Below, one piece after another: positions 47,761 to 61,290 of a stretch of 64,000 bases of DNA (within the stretch, counting starts at the first letter, position 1; each line of letters starts with the position of its first letter). The notes under the pieces are model-generated. The model was not told the DNA's origin. It did not search any database and saw nothing but the letters and a program-made list of their open reading frames with translations. This DNA comes from Plasmodium malariae. Taxonomy: Eukaryota > Apicomplexa > Aconoidasida > Haemosporida > Plasmodiidae. The translations under genes were made by a program, and so were the position numbers. The stretch is from NCBI RefSeq assembly GCF_900090045.1, contig NC_041775.1, positions 1,215,501 through 1,279,500 on the forward strand, in the 5' to 3' direction.

Positions 47761-50700
47761 TTTGTACATAACAAATAAGAAATAATAGCAATATAATCTA
47801 CTAGCACACATATTTTAAGAACTGTTCTATTTATTACATTAGGAACAATATATTATTTTTTATTTATTCTTTTAATAGCACATAATGATTGAAGCGTATT
47901 TTAAAGGCGTAGGATAATAAATGGACATAAATATATAAATTAGAATTTGTTAAACATGTCATTATTATTTAAAACGCATTATAACCAAATATTATGTTCA
48001 TTATTTGTTTTAAATCTCAGAATCATTTTGTCAATATAAAATTAAAAAAAATCATTTTAATCAAATGGAATAATATATTATATAATTTTACACTTTATAA
48101 AATATTATTCTTTAAAGTAAATAAAAAGCAGTATTAAAAACAAATTCTTTTAAATTAACAGCAACATACATTTATAGATTTACTATATGTTTACGTATAC
48201 ATTATTGGTATGAAGCATTTACAAAAGTTCTTATTTCCTCTTATTTTTTCATACAATTTATCCTTATAAAGTTTTTATTTTCATTAAATATTTTTATATA
48301 AATTATAAGTAAACACATTTTTAAAATTTATAATAATCCGTATATATCTTATTAAATATAATATAGAAAATAAGTATATCATATAAAAAAAATCTGCTAA
48401 ACATTTGATTATAAATAGCCTTTTTCATTTTTTTAATTATTTTTCATTTTTAATGGTTTTTTGATCCTTTTTTTTTTTTAAAAAATATATATATTTATTT
48501 ATCTAAAATATTTATTCCTTTTATAAATTAGGAAATAATATAAAAGTACATTATTTTTTTGTAATGTATTTATTTTCTCATTAATAAGGACATGTACTAT
48601 AAGTGTATTTTGTTCTTATATGCATGTCTAAATAAAGGTTGTATACTTTTCTAATTATATCTTTTTTATATATAATAAACAATATAATTAATATATAATA
48701 CATACTAATAAAATATGCTTAAATATAAAATAATATTAAACATAAAAGTTCACAATTTTTTACATTATTTATTCTATGTATATATTAAATTATCTGCAAA
48801 AAACAAAGTGTTAATTTAAATATTTAGTTCTTACTGAATGTAATATATGGTTTGTGTTTTTACAATTATAATGTATTTAACGATGCCAACGTTTTTGTCT
48901 TTTAACAAAAATAAAAACTTTGATAATTTTTATAATTTAACATAAAAATTTTATGTTTTACTATTTTTAAAAAGTTCCATATCTTCAGTTAATATATAAA
49001 TTTCTTGCATATATTATGAAATATATTAATGTTTTTATATTAATTATATAATAGTTATGTTTTACAAGGGGGAAAAAATATCTGTATGAAATTTTAAAAC
49101 TCTGCGTTTAAATACGATACGCGTAAAAATCATATAACAATTTTAAAAAATGTACCGATTTTTTAAATTTTCAATAATATATATGAATGAATTAAATATC
49201 AACGAATCCTATGTATTGTAAAACCTTCACTTAGGTGGTAAAAATCACAAAAATAAGCATCTTACGATATTAATGAATATCAGTACATCTCTTTATTTTG
49301 AACAAATAAGATAAATGATTATTGGAACATTTTTCATATAATTTGTTTGTATTATAAATATAAATTATTCCACTTAAAATTGAGAGAATATAAATGCAGT
49401 CTTGTAAAATATTATCATACGATATTACTGTTAAGTGTTGTATTTACAAATATGTAATTTTTTTAATTCTGGTTTATTACTATGGGTTTTTTTATTTGTT
49501 TTCATTAAGACAAAATAAATATATATCGAAATATTCAGATTAAGAGAATTTCTAAATGCTTATAAATCGTTTTGAAAAGTTTATATATATTCGGATTACA
49601 GAAGTTGTTCAATAGCCTATCTTACGATACAAAATTATTACTGATAAATTTTCATTTATATATATCATTATGCATGGATAAAAGTTATGAACATGTTAAC
49701 TGAAATATTTATTAAAAAAATATAAAAAAAGAAAAAAAGTTTAAATAAATTTTTTTATAATAATTATGTATAAAAAATAATACAAAAGTGAGCATTATAC
49801 CAAGGGAACTATGAAATACTCATATAGAACTATGTTGATAGAAATGTTTAACAAGATAAAAATAGTTAAATGTTAAAGAATAATTATTTTACATAAATTT
49901 GTATTTTGTGAAGGAGACATTATAACATAATAAAAATATGTAAATATTAATTACATAAACACCATTAATTTTATTGCTCACAATTAACACAGTTAAAATA
50001 TTTAGTATTTATGATGAAAAGTACATCCGTATAATATATATGTTCAAAGAAAATTCAATAAATAAATATGCATATCTTTACCTTTAAGTATGGTATGAAA
50101 ATAGAATATTCATTATATTATCAAAAACTAGTTATAATAGGTTTATCCCATATTTGAACATATTAATAATATATAAATAATACTTTACGAATCATTTTAA
50201 TTAAATTGTCAAAAATGCTATAAAATATGGAAATCATATTTTGAAATATCAGTAGCATAACCATAGAAAGGCATGCTAAATTATAAATAGAACGATTATA
50301 TATAATAAAATAGAGTTAAATGGAAATAATTAAAATTTAACAATAACATTACATATATTTTATTATGTTAATCTATATAAAAATAAATGATTGCAATTAT
50401 TAGTAAAATGATATATAAAGGCAAGCTTATTCTATGGTATCTTGCTATTGTATGTTCAGTTATATAAGTAAAAAGTTATATATTACATTAAAATATATTT
50501 ATCATAAAATAAATATTTTTATTATATTTTTTAATATAATTATTCCATAAAAATACATTCACTAGTTGAATATATTGATAATTATAAACACTAATATAAA
50601 GTGGTGTGAAGAGAAAATTTAAATACTTGGTCCCTTTTTATAGTAATGTATACCCCAGTTATTACAATGAACACTTATACATAATAAGTATAGTCAAATT

Positions 50701-52892
50701 AGTATATGTTATTTACGGGTAACTACATAATGTTAAATTAGATTTTCCTTTTATTTATATTTTAATATGTAACCTGCGATAATTATATGGATAAATATAT
50801 TGAGATCTTATTAGTGTAATTTCTGTGATAAATTTACATGTAAACATATACATTTTAATGTTAAATAATATTTTTTAAGTAAATAAAATAATCATAATAT
50901 TTTGAAGGAATATTCAAAAATTCTTATGAGTATTCATTAATATTTCATTAATTTAAATTAAATGTTATGTATAAACTGAAGAATCAAGCAATAATTGTTA
51001 TCATATAAAAAAGAAGTCATCAGAAATACCTTAACAAAGAAAAATATTTATTTTATATACTTATGAAATAGTAAAAATAAAATATAATAATATTGTTATG
51101 TAATATATGAAAACTAATTTTATGTATCTCTTTATATAACCTTTCAAATTTTTGAGAAAATTGTATTTTCATTTATATTAGCGCATATTAAGCCACTAAT
51201 ATAAGTTTATCATATAAGCGATATATTAAAATACAACAATTTAGATAAAAAATGCCTTAAAACATGATAATTAATTTTTACATTTATTATCCTGTATATA
51301 ATTATTAAGAAATTTATTTTAAAAAAAATGCGTAAAACAAAAAAAATAAAAATGGCATAAAAATAAATTTAAAAAATTAAAAAATACATGGAACCACTAA
51401 TTAATATATTGATTGAACATGAATATTATAACTTAACTGTTTTTGTTAAGCAATTTTTGACAAAAAATTAATTATCAATTAATATAAATTTTTTTTTTTT
51501 TTTTTTTAATTTTCTCTATATTCATTATCTCTTTTTCAAGTGTTTTAAATTATATATCAAAACTATAAATAATATATTTACATTATAATAGAATAACATA
51601 TGTAGTTGATAATACGAATGAATATTCTGTATTTTCATTTAATAATTCATTACTTAAAAGGTATATAAAAACAATAAAAGAGCTTTTATATATTTCCTAG
51701 TAAGACAATATTTATTAATGGACTTAGTGGGATATTTTCATATAATTATTAAATGTTGAACAAATATAGAAAAAAAAGGCAATTTTTTAACCTATTATTC
51801 GAATATGTCTATAAATAATTAAAAAATAATAATTGTAAACCTTCAATATTTTTCTTTTATTTAATTTAATATAATATTCTATTTATACAAAATTCATATA
51901 TTATTATTTTTTATAACAATGTTCTAATCAATTATATTTTTGTTTAACGAGTTAGTAAAATTAATTTTTTTATAAGTATATCGTAATAATATTTCATATG
52001 ATGAATAAGATTCAAAATATTTTTCATTAATATACTTAAATATACTTTTTATTAAAATTTAGTCCGAATGGGATTATTACTATCAAATAGTGGTACTCTA
52101 AGCATATTCAGAAAAACATATATATATTATAAATTATAGCACATTAAAACTATTCACTAAAATAATATATATAATAAATTATCAATATTTATGTAGTCGA
52201 CATATATATTATTAAATGTCATAATTACAATTAAATGATAATCAACTTGAACTAAATCAACAATTTAGTATAATTTATATATTATTAATTTTTATTTTTG
52301 TATACGTCATACTAAATATAAAAAACAGCTAACAAAATAATTATAACTACATAATTATATATCTTAAACATAGACAACATATAAGGTATAATAAAGAAGA
52401 AACCTACTATCACTGTTATTAATTATTTAATTTATAGATTACTTATTTTCAGGAAATCAAAAGATTAAAAAGTATTAATTACATTATTAGGGATAGTAAT
52501 ATTTTTATGTATGTAACTGTATTAATAAAAACAAAAATCATATAAAAAAGGACTCAATACACATATTAATGAAAATTTTACACATGAATTTCATGTAACT
52601 TATTAAGTTACTAATACTTAATTTTTTGTTGTTATCTATTTGCATTTTGAATTATAAAGAGAACATGAATTTTACATAAATACATATTCTTAACAGTGAT
52701 TTAACACCGAAATGTGGTTAGGATATATCTCCTCTTGTGATATATAGTTTTCGGGTAATAGGAGATTATAATATAAACTAATTATTATTTTAATTTTTTT
52801 TTAGTTCTCATGTATTTTCTTATGTAATTGATAATTTTATATTCTCTGCTATTATATATTAACTTAAAATTACAGCATTAAAAAATAAAAAG

Positions 52893-55519
52893 ATGGATAA
52901 TTGTATTTTTCTTTCAGATGCTTATTTACAACAATCCGTAGTAATAATTAGTGGAATTAAGAAATGGTTAAATTTTAGTGGTTTTAAATATTTCTAAATT
53001 TATATGTTAGTTTACTGGTTATAGGAAAAAGGGACAAAAAAACTTACGTAAAAATTAAAACATAAATAATCTCTAAAATTTCTTTTGTGTTTAGGATCTG
53101 ACTGGACTAGGTATGGGATCAGTATATTACCTTAAGGAGGCTAAATTTAAAAAGATTCTTAAAGAAGCAAAAACTAGAACTGATACCTTAAAACAGGTGA
53201 AAAATAAAAATGAATTTAGAAACAACTGCTTAAATTTAGCTGATTATATAATTAAGGAAAAGACTGCACCACAACATTTTAGCCAAAATAATTGGGAAAG
53301 AGCACTAATAAATTGGCTAAAACCTAAATATGAAGGTCTAAAAAAGTATGGAGGATGCCCTGTAATATTAAAAGATAATGATAAAGAACTTTTAAAATTA
53401 AAATATGATGCAGATGATTTCTATGAACAAAAAATAAGAACGGAGAGAAAGCTGAAAGCTTTCGGAAAGAACCAAGAGGATTCATATATTTGTAATAATG
53501 ATGCTAAATGTAAAAGTACATGTAAGGAATATAATGAGTGGATTAAAAATAGAGAGGAATATTTTAAGGAAAAGAAAAGCTTTATTGAAAGAAATTCAAA
53601 AATTAATAATGCAAATATCTCTTTTCGTAATCCAATAAATGACTTACTGAATCCTGAAACATTTAATATATTTCCTAAATGCTCAATCTTGGAACCCCCA
53701 GAAAATGGTCAACTGCAACCTGAAGAACATGCAAAAGGTTCAGAAAAAGTTCAAACTGTATCGGAAAGTCCATCTGAATTTCAAGATCAATCGGATAAGG
53801 TAGTTGAAATTCTACGAAAAGTAGAAACTGAAGTTGAACCGGTATCTACAGGTGAAGAACAATCGCAATACCAAACAACGCCTCTATCTGAGCCTTCATC
53901 TATGGAAATAACAACTAACCAACCTAAAGATTTACAATCTGTATCAGATGAAAAATCACAAATTCTTGAAGGTCCTGAAACTGGAGATCTAAGTTTACAA
54001 GGAGATACGGCACCTTCTCCAAAAGTTCAAGTTTCAGGAAAAGCTGAAGATAGTCGTGCTGCTTTTGGAAATTCATCACAATTAATTACGAATTCCCCAT
54101 TTGTTGATTCTTCCGAACTTCCTGAAATTGAAGGTAAATTAATGCTACTTATTTTTCTATTTTTGAAATAAATACAATAAATAACGCCCATTTTCAAAAT
54201 GCAGTTAAAAATAAACTAGGATATCCCCATATGGAACATATATCATCCATTTTTATGGGTTTTGTAATTATTATTGTCATTTCCATTTTTATTAAAGTAA
54301 AATAATGTTTAAATATTAAAAATATGATTACCATTTGACTGCTGTAATAAATTATTTTATGATTCAATTTTTTTTTATGTTGTAGTGCGCTTTAGTAGGG
54401 CTACATAAAAAAAAGAAAAAGATAAAAAGAAAACAAGTGAAATTTCTGAAAATAAGGGTACCTTCATATTTTGACAGAAAAAGTGAATTTTCATCACATG
54501 ATCATTTGGAACATCAAATATATGATGATAAGGAAATCATAAAAAAAATAAAAATTCATGAAAGTGACGTGATAAAAAATACAGAAGAATTAAAGAGAAA
54601 AAAGGAGGGATCAAAAACTATTATAGAAGTGCATATGGAAGTATTAAAAAAAATCAGAAATGATGAGTGGGAATTTAACAAAGACGAATTTTTAGATATA
54701 TGCCTAGAACATTTCAAAAAAGAAGAATATAAAACTTATCATAATTTAACAGATGATGAACTAATGGAAAATGTTCAAAATAGAAATGATATTGAAAAAC
54801 AAAAAATTTTATGGAATAAATGGTTAGAAGAACACAGAAACATATCTGATAAATTAACAAGGGAAGAATGGTTCAATAATTTGAAAAATGAATGGAAAAA
54901 AGAACTTTTTATAAAAAAGAGTGAAGAATTAAACTCAAACCTTTTAGATGAAATTTACAAAATTCCATATCTCGAAAGAGAAAAAGATTTATGGAAGCAG
55001 TGGATATCAAAAAATCGTTATATTATAGAACAATATTTGGAAAAGGATTGGTTTAAAGGTAAAGATGAAAAACTCCAGAATATTTCAGATATAATTGAAG
55101 CTCTAGGAAATAACTATGGTCTATCACTAATAAATATAGAAGAACTGGATATTAAAGAATGCTATGAAGATTTATATAAATATTTAAAAAGAAAAATATT
55201 AGAAAAATTGTGTATATTCGTATTTATAAAGATATTAGAAGAATGCAAAAAAGAAGAGAATATAGAAAATAATGAATTATATTTAGATAGTTCCATAAAT
55301 AAATGGAAAATAGAAGGAAATTCATATGAAAAATCACAGATATTAAAAAATTTAATTGAAACTAACAGTAGCGCTTCGGAAAGCAGTAAAAGCATGGAAA
55401 TTCATAATTATATATGGGAAGACTGTTTGAGAAAAGATTTAGAAAATTGGATAATAGAAGATGATACATATGTAAATTTCACATATAATGAAGCAATGAA
55501 AATAAATCTAATCAAATAG
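52893..55519 (+). CDS. STP1: STP1 subtelomeric transmembrane protein, four exons
   Basis: The exons are 52893-52940 (or to 52937), 53095-54133, 54205-54296 and 54386-55519, about 770 residues. Exon 1 encodes MDNCIFLSDAYLQQSV; two phase-0 GTA donors three bases apart are possible. Exon 2 opens DLTGLGMGSVYYLKEAK. It has the STP1 ectodomain features NNCLNLADYIIKEKTAP, WERALINWLKP, YGGCPVIL, then a CNNDAKCKSTCKEY cysteine cluster and a long Ser/Glu/Pro/Gln-rich linker. Exon 3 is a 92-base transmembrane exon (HISSIFMGFVIIIVISIFIK), joined through a split Val codon. Exon 4 is the large cytoplasmic domain: a basic KKKKKIKRKQVKFLKI start, the conserved RVPSYFDRKSEF, and two Trp motifs (LWNKWLEEHRN and LWKQWISKNRY, each followed by a W-F pair). 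No lesion is visible. The protein is presumably on the infected-cell or parasite surface; its partner is unknown. Confidence 0.92.
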
Positions 55520-56753
55520 TAAAATAATTTATCCTTGGAACTGAAAAGGAACAATTCAAAATATAGTCTAGTCATATTAAAGTGATATATCATAATGTCG
55601 ATGAAACTATTTTCTTAAATTTTTTTTCTAAGGGGAATAAAGAAAAAAACAATATGAAGTAATTAGTAGTATAAAAGAAAAAACCAAGTCTAGAGTATAA
55701 AGGTCGAAGTGGATTTATTTAAAAAACATTCTAATTATATATAATTTTTACTTTTATAAGTACATCTATAAAAAAGTTATATTGAGGATTGATACGAAAA
55801 AAATAAAAAGACTTTTAATGTATACTTTTAAAAAAAAAAAAGCTTATGCATTAAATATTAATCTGTGAAATTTTGAGCTAAATTTTTTTAATTATCCTTT
55901 AATATGTAATTTCCTTCTTTGGTATTATTAGATATACTGAATTTATAGAATATATTTTTAACGAATATATTTCTTTTGTATATATATGTTAGCGTAATAA
56001 ATAATATAATATAGATAACTAGATTCCCACAAATATTAGCATCAAAGTACGGCTTAAGTTTCTCCATAAAAATTTTACTTATATATATGTATATATGTTT
56101 TTTTTTTTAATGTATAATTCTTTTAATCTTTTACTTTATTTAAAATTTAAACATTATAAAAATATAATATTATGTTTTTCCTTAGAAGAAAAAATATTTT
56201 AGTATGTTTAATAATAAGATAATATTTAATGCACCAAGGATAAAGAAATTATTAGTAACAATAATAATTAGTTTTTCTAATATATTAATGTATAATAAAA
56301 ACCCATGTTATGTTTAATAGAAATCTTTGTTACGTTTAATATATATAAGGATTTTTTGGATTTTTTATTATCAGAATGTGTAGTATAACATATATAATAT
56401 AATTAATCTTTAATTAATAAGAATTAATGAATAATATACAAATAATAAATAATTTCCTAAGGAAGATGTACAATAAGCTTAGTTTATTATAGTTTATTAT
56501 TTTCCTTATTTAAAAATCTCTATATATATAGAAGAAAAAAAAAAATATATATAGTCTTCTTTGAGCAAATATATGTTAGATATATATGATAAACAATAAC
56601 CTAAAAGATTAAAATATTTTCCAGTATATGGGAAATATGATCGAATCTGTTAAATTAATTCTAAAAGAATATTATATAAAATTATATGGATATAATTTGC
56701 ATAAATAAATATTAATATTTGTATATATATGCATACATTATTTTAACTATACG

Positions 56754-56804
<51 letters not shown>

Positions 56805-58559
56805 AGTATAGCATATTTACTAACACATACTATATTACTATTCTTGTGTATTATATTATAACAATTGTTAAAATATTTAAGGGTTAAATATAAATCATCG
56901 TTATATTGAAATTTAATGTTTTATTTATATATTCCGATTAAATTATTCTTAGAACTGTAGAACATGTAATTAACTTATTTTCTTTTGTTTTATATTATTT
57001 TTTTTTTTCTTTGTTATATAATTGCACTAGAAAAAAGAAAAATTATTCTTAAATTTTACTTTTTAAGAAAATCAGAATAATCTTTAAAGTAATTTATGTC
57101 AAAATTTTTATTTACAAAATGTTTGAACAAATACATATAACATTATATGAAGAACAACAAAAATGAAGTACAATATTATTATTAATGAAAGTTGAGTATT
57201 CTACTTCTTTGAATTTAGCGTAACAGTTAATATATTATATATAGAATTCAAGAAAAATTGAACTTTTTTAAATTATGTTTTATCCAAAGTAAAGATTTAT
57301 TATATGAAACTCTCTTTATGAACTGTAAATCATTAAGAAAGTTGTGACAGATACTTAATTATTACAGTTTGAAATGTAAACTAATAATAAATATTACAGA
57401 ACTCCATAAATATAAGTTTATTTTATATATTTGAGAGAATTATCTTTAGAAAATTTTATGAAAAAATATTTTTACATACAAATCAATTTCATTGTTTTTA
57501 AAAAATAAAAAAATTTTATCCATACAAGAATACTATGGCTATATATGAGTAAGTTAGCAAAAATTCATTAATTTTTATGTATAAATATTATGAGGGTATT
57601 TTTTATTGAGCTTTATATATAAATGATATTTCCGTTAAATTATCATAGGTATTTCGTCATATTTTATCTTACTTTATAAAATATAAATACATTAATATTA
57701 ATATAAGATTTATTATGTATACAATACATATAAAAAATAAAATAAGGGAACTCATTTTTTTATATCTCCTGATATATAATTAATTCTCTAAATATAAAAA
57801 AAAATTATTTTTTACAATTTAAATATATATAAGTATATATTAATGAATGAAATAGTTAAACGTGCAATGTACGATTTACTATAAACACATTAAATGTATG
57901 AAAGTGGAATTTGTCGTTGTAATTATTAATATATTATATAGAAAATATATTTAATAAGTAGGATATGTATATATATATATATATACTCTTTCAATGTATA
58001 TAAGTAAATCATTCTGTACTTATAAAATAAGTGAGGAAATTAATAACATTTTAGTACTATATTTTAAAAATAATATATATTATTTCACCTAATCATTCTT
58101 TATTGAAAATTACTGTGAATCGCTTTTTTATACTTCGCAACTGTGATGTATTTGCTTTACTGTATCCTAGTAAAGCCATTTTTCTATCTTGTTATAAGTA
58201 TTTTATTATTGTACATCATAAACTAGGAAATAAATCCATGATAAGGCATCATTAAATGATCATTTTATTTTGTTCATAAAATTATTTATAACATATATAT
58301 ATATATCTTGAATTATATTTTTTATTATAATCCAAAGTATTTTATAAAAAAATACTTTATTATTAAAATTTTTATTTTTAATATTTTTTCTTAATATTTT
58401 ATATTGTTAAAACACGTGAATTCATATTAACGGTTCTGAATATTTAAACCGCATAAGAAAATTATTTCTTATATTATTTAAAAAAGAACAGAACATTAAT
58501 TTATCTTATACAACAGAAAAAGTAACCTCAATATATTTTTTATCGAAACCATTATATTA
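55520..58559. other. Gene-poor spacer with AT microsatellite
   Basis: No gene recognised. It contains a 44-base AT-dinucleotide run at 56759-56802 and a shorter one near 57968. Frames opposite STP1 at 55162-55593 are shadows of its last exon. Confidence 0.55.
56759..56802. repeat. (AT)n dinucleotide tract
   Basis: The longest dinucleotide run in the window, about 22 perfect units. Confidence 0.9.
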
Positions 58560-59211
58560 AGCACTTTTGCATAGTATATATAATTCTTTCATATTGTGCA
58601 TATTGCTTTTTACTTGAATTTTATGAAATAATACATATTATATATATATTTTATCCTAATTATATTATGCTTACTGCAAAATATTTAAAAAATTTATTGC
58701 AAGTATGCCTCTAGCTAACTTCAGAATATTTATTATTATTTTAATCGCAAGAGAGAAATTTTAAGTGGTATGCTTTCTAGGTTAACTTTTATATATAATG
58801 TCATATAACGTTATTAAATTTTATCTATTTTTATAACCACTTTAAAAAATATGTTTATTACATAGACGTTATATTATTATAAATTAATTTTTTTACAAGA
58901 AGTCTAATTGCAATAATTACATATTTTTGAAGCTTTTAAAAATCCTTCTCTATTTTATAATTTTAATAAATTATATTTTTATGCAGAAAATTTACTAACA
59001 TATTTTTATTTGATTCATTATTTCCGTTTTTACTATTGAATATATGGTATATTTATCATTAAATAAAGAAAGGTAAAAATTTTAAAATTTTAAAGTTGTA
59101 GAAATAATAAAGAGAAATTATAAAATATCTTCTATTGTATATTACTGAAAAAGTTATATAGATAGAAATTCTAATATCTCAAAAGATTTAGAATTTATAA
59201 AAAATTTTGGA
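58560..59211. repeat. 5' flank duplicated at 35731-36420
   Basis: Collinear partner of the flank before the broken exported gene at 36421. It includes a TTTTAATCGCAAGAGAGAAA segment near 58740 and a GATTTAGAATTTATAAAAAA segment immediately before exon 1. It shows that the two loci descend from one duplicated unit. Confidence 0.7.
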
Positions 59212-60043
59212 ATGTCGGCACAAACAAATAAATTCTTCTACTCTAAACTTTTCTTATTTGCCCTAATATTATGGATATATCTTAACTCCTATAAGGTAGG
59301 ATAATTATTAAATTCTATATTTGTTATTCTTTTTTTATAATCCCACATTTTCATTTTAAAATAAAGATTTGTTAATATGGAAATAGAGATAATTTTTAGA
59401 ATGTAAATTTTCGCTAATTTTTAACCAAGTACTGGAAAATCATGGAATAAGAAAATCATTATTAGTAATACAGTAGATGTAAGGATACTCAGATTACTGT
59501 GTGGAAAAATATACAAAAATCGTAAAGATGTACAATTAACTTTAAAAGGAAATTTTCATGGAAAAATTAAAAAACAATCTAACTCATTAAAAGAGTATGA
59601 TAATAATGATAGAGAATTTGGAAATATACAAAAAAAATCACCCAAGAAGGAAAAAAATACATCAAAAAAAAAAAATTATGTTTTCACCCATATTTGAGCC
59701 TTTAAAGAAAATAGATGAAATGTATGAAATGCAACTATTAAAACTATTAGATACTGAATATAAAGAATCAAGTAATTTTAGTGGTTCATATATGCGGAAA
59801 TCCTTAAGGTTCCTTATAGTTTTTTATCCAATTATAACTTGGTTTGTTTGCGCAAAGGTTTTAATTGTATTACATTATTCTAAGTTTTTAGGATATGAAA
59901 ATATTCTACCGCAAGGTTATTGTGTATTAGTTCCATTTTTTATTTTAACTGTATTTTATGTTTTCTATAAATTATGGAAAAATATGTACAAGTGTATAAA
60001 TAACAAGTTGAATTATATTAGGGTATTCCGAAACCCTTATTAA
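59212..60043 (+). pseudogene. Broken exported-protein gene (copy B)
   Basis: Exon 1 (59212-59295) is intact: MSAQTNKFFYSKLFLFALIL then WIYLNSYK, a good signal-anchor, ending at GTAGGA. Exon 2 text begins near 59430 with GKSWNKKIIISNTVDVRIL and the PEXEL-like RLLCGK. The acceptor AG of copy A aligns with AC here (TTTTTAAC), and the next AG downstream gives the wrong phase. The frame then runs to a 12-A run at 59664-59675, beyond which sense continues one frame over: MFSPIFEPLKKIDEMYEMQL and two membrane helices (FLIVFYPIITWFVCAKVLIV and VLVPFFILTVFYVFYKLW), ending at 60043. A 148-codon frame from 59597 is the wrong frame before the A run and the right one after it. The lesions are therefore acceptor damage and a homopolymer frameshift. 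The product class is an exported protein of unknown function, related to 41321-42272. Confidence 0.75.
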
Positions 60044-61159
60044 GATAAAACTATAGAATAATACTTTTATATATTTACATGGAATTCCGATATTTAAGTA
60101 TACATATAATTTTATATGTTTATGAATATACATAAATATGTAAATTCTCAATATGTACATAATAGTAGAATTATATTCTACTCATTTTTGATCTATAGGT
60201 ATTCTTTTAATATTGTTCTTATCTTTCACAATGTAAATAGTTCATTTATGTTTTTAGTGTTTTCTTGCATAATTACTTTTTCCTAAGATCTATTAGAAAA
60301 TTTACATTTTTAAATTATTTGTTTTTTTTATTTATGTAAGTAAAAATATCACTAATTATGTGTGTTTTTAGTATTATACGATTCTTATATTTTGATTATT
60401 TATTTTATTTATTTTGTAATTTATGTTATTTTTCTTTATTTGATGATATTCATTTCAATTTTTTATGCAAAATTTTAGGGAAATAAAATTATTAAACTTG
60501 TCCTCTTTAAATTAATATTATTATTGAACATTTATAGATGTTAATTACATATAAATTAGAATGAATCTTATTAGAACAAACAGGAACATGGGAAAATAGA
60601 CATTTAAAATAAATAAAAAATTGATTTTAAAATATTTTTTACTTAATAGAACTATAGTTTCTTGGAAATTTTAATTTTTCCATATTATATATTTTGATTG
60701 AGTAACAAATGAATAAAGTACAGAATTGCTTCTTTCATAAAATAAACAAAACTATTATTTATCATTCATTCGTTAAGTAATAATTTTCACAATAACATAT
60801 TTATTATTATTTTTTTATCTTTTATGTTATACTATTTATGTAGTTATTTCATTTTTTACGAATAATGTTAATTATTAATGTCTGTATTACTTCTTTTATT
60901 GAAATTATATACAATATATTATTTTAATACGGTATATAACTAATTAAAAAGCATATATATATTTGAGTATCATTTTTTTTTTATATTTATATTAATAATG
61001 TCTTATATTTTTTAATAAGATAATTGTTTACAGTGGGCTATTTACTATTTTCTCATCAAAAAAAAATATCATATAACTACAACTATCTTAACTGCACAAA
61101 TTATTATTTTCACGTTTATATAATATATAAAAATTTATCTTAAATTTTCCCTATATATT
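60044..61159. other. Gene-poor spacer
   Basis: A+T-rich DNA with no protein-like frame. The minus-strand frame at 59972-60160 is a low-complexity shadow of the exported gene's 3' end. Confidence 0.55.
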
Positions 61160-61290
61160 ACCGATGTTATCGGAACAAATATTTTTATATAAGGATATAT
61201 TGTCATAGGAAATATCTATTCCATCTTCTATATCAATACTATCATAGAATTTTACATAAAAATTATACGAAATTAAATGCCCTAAAATTT
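61160..61290 (-). pseudogene. Possible PIR N-terminal relic
   Basis: A minus-strand open stretch of about 45 codons preceded by a T-rich tract reads GHLISYNFYVKFYDSIDIED, then GIDISYDNISLYKNICSDNI and a stop. The spacing of KFYDSI, acidic residues and a KNIC cysteine is like the start of PIR exon 2. There is no exon 1, and nothing further is legible downstream. It is reported with low confidence because the patch is short. Confidence 0.35.

Larger units (their letters stand above)
46899..52892. other. Six-kilobase gene-poor spacer
   Basis: The longest stretch without a recognisable gene. It holds a shared fam-type upstream block (47640-47760), an AAT trinucleotide run (47665-47690) and long T runs near 51490. 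No protein-like frame, RNA gene or tandem satellite was seen. The last few hundred bases should contain the STP1 promoter. Confidence 0.55.

Noticed and set aside
55162..55593. Two minus-strand frames at the STP1 3' end
   Set aside because: Shadows of the conserved STP1 cytoplasmic exon.
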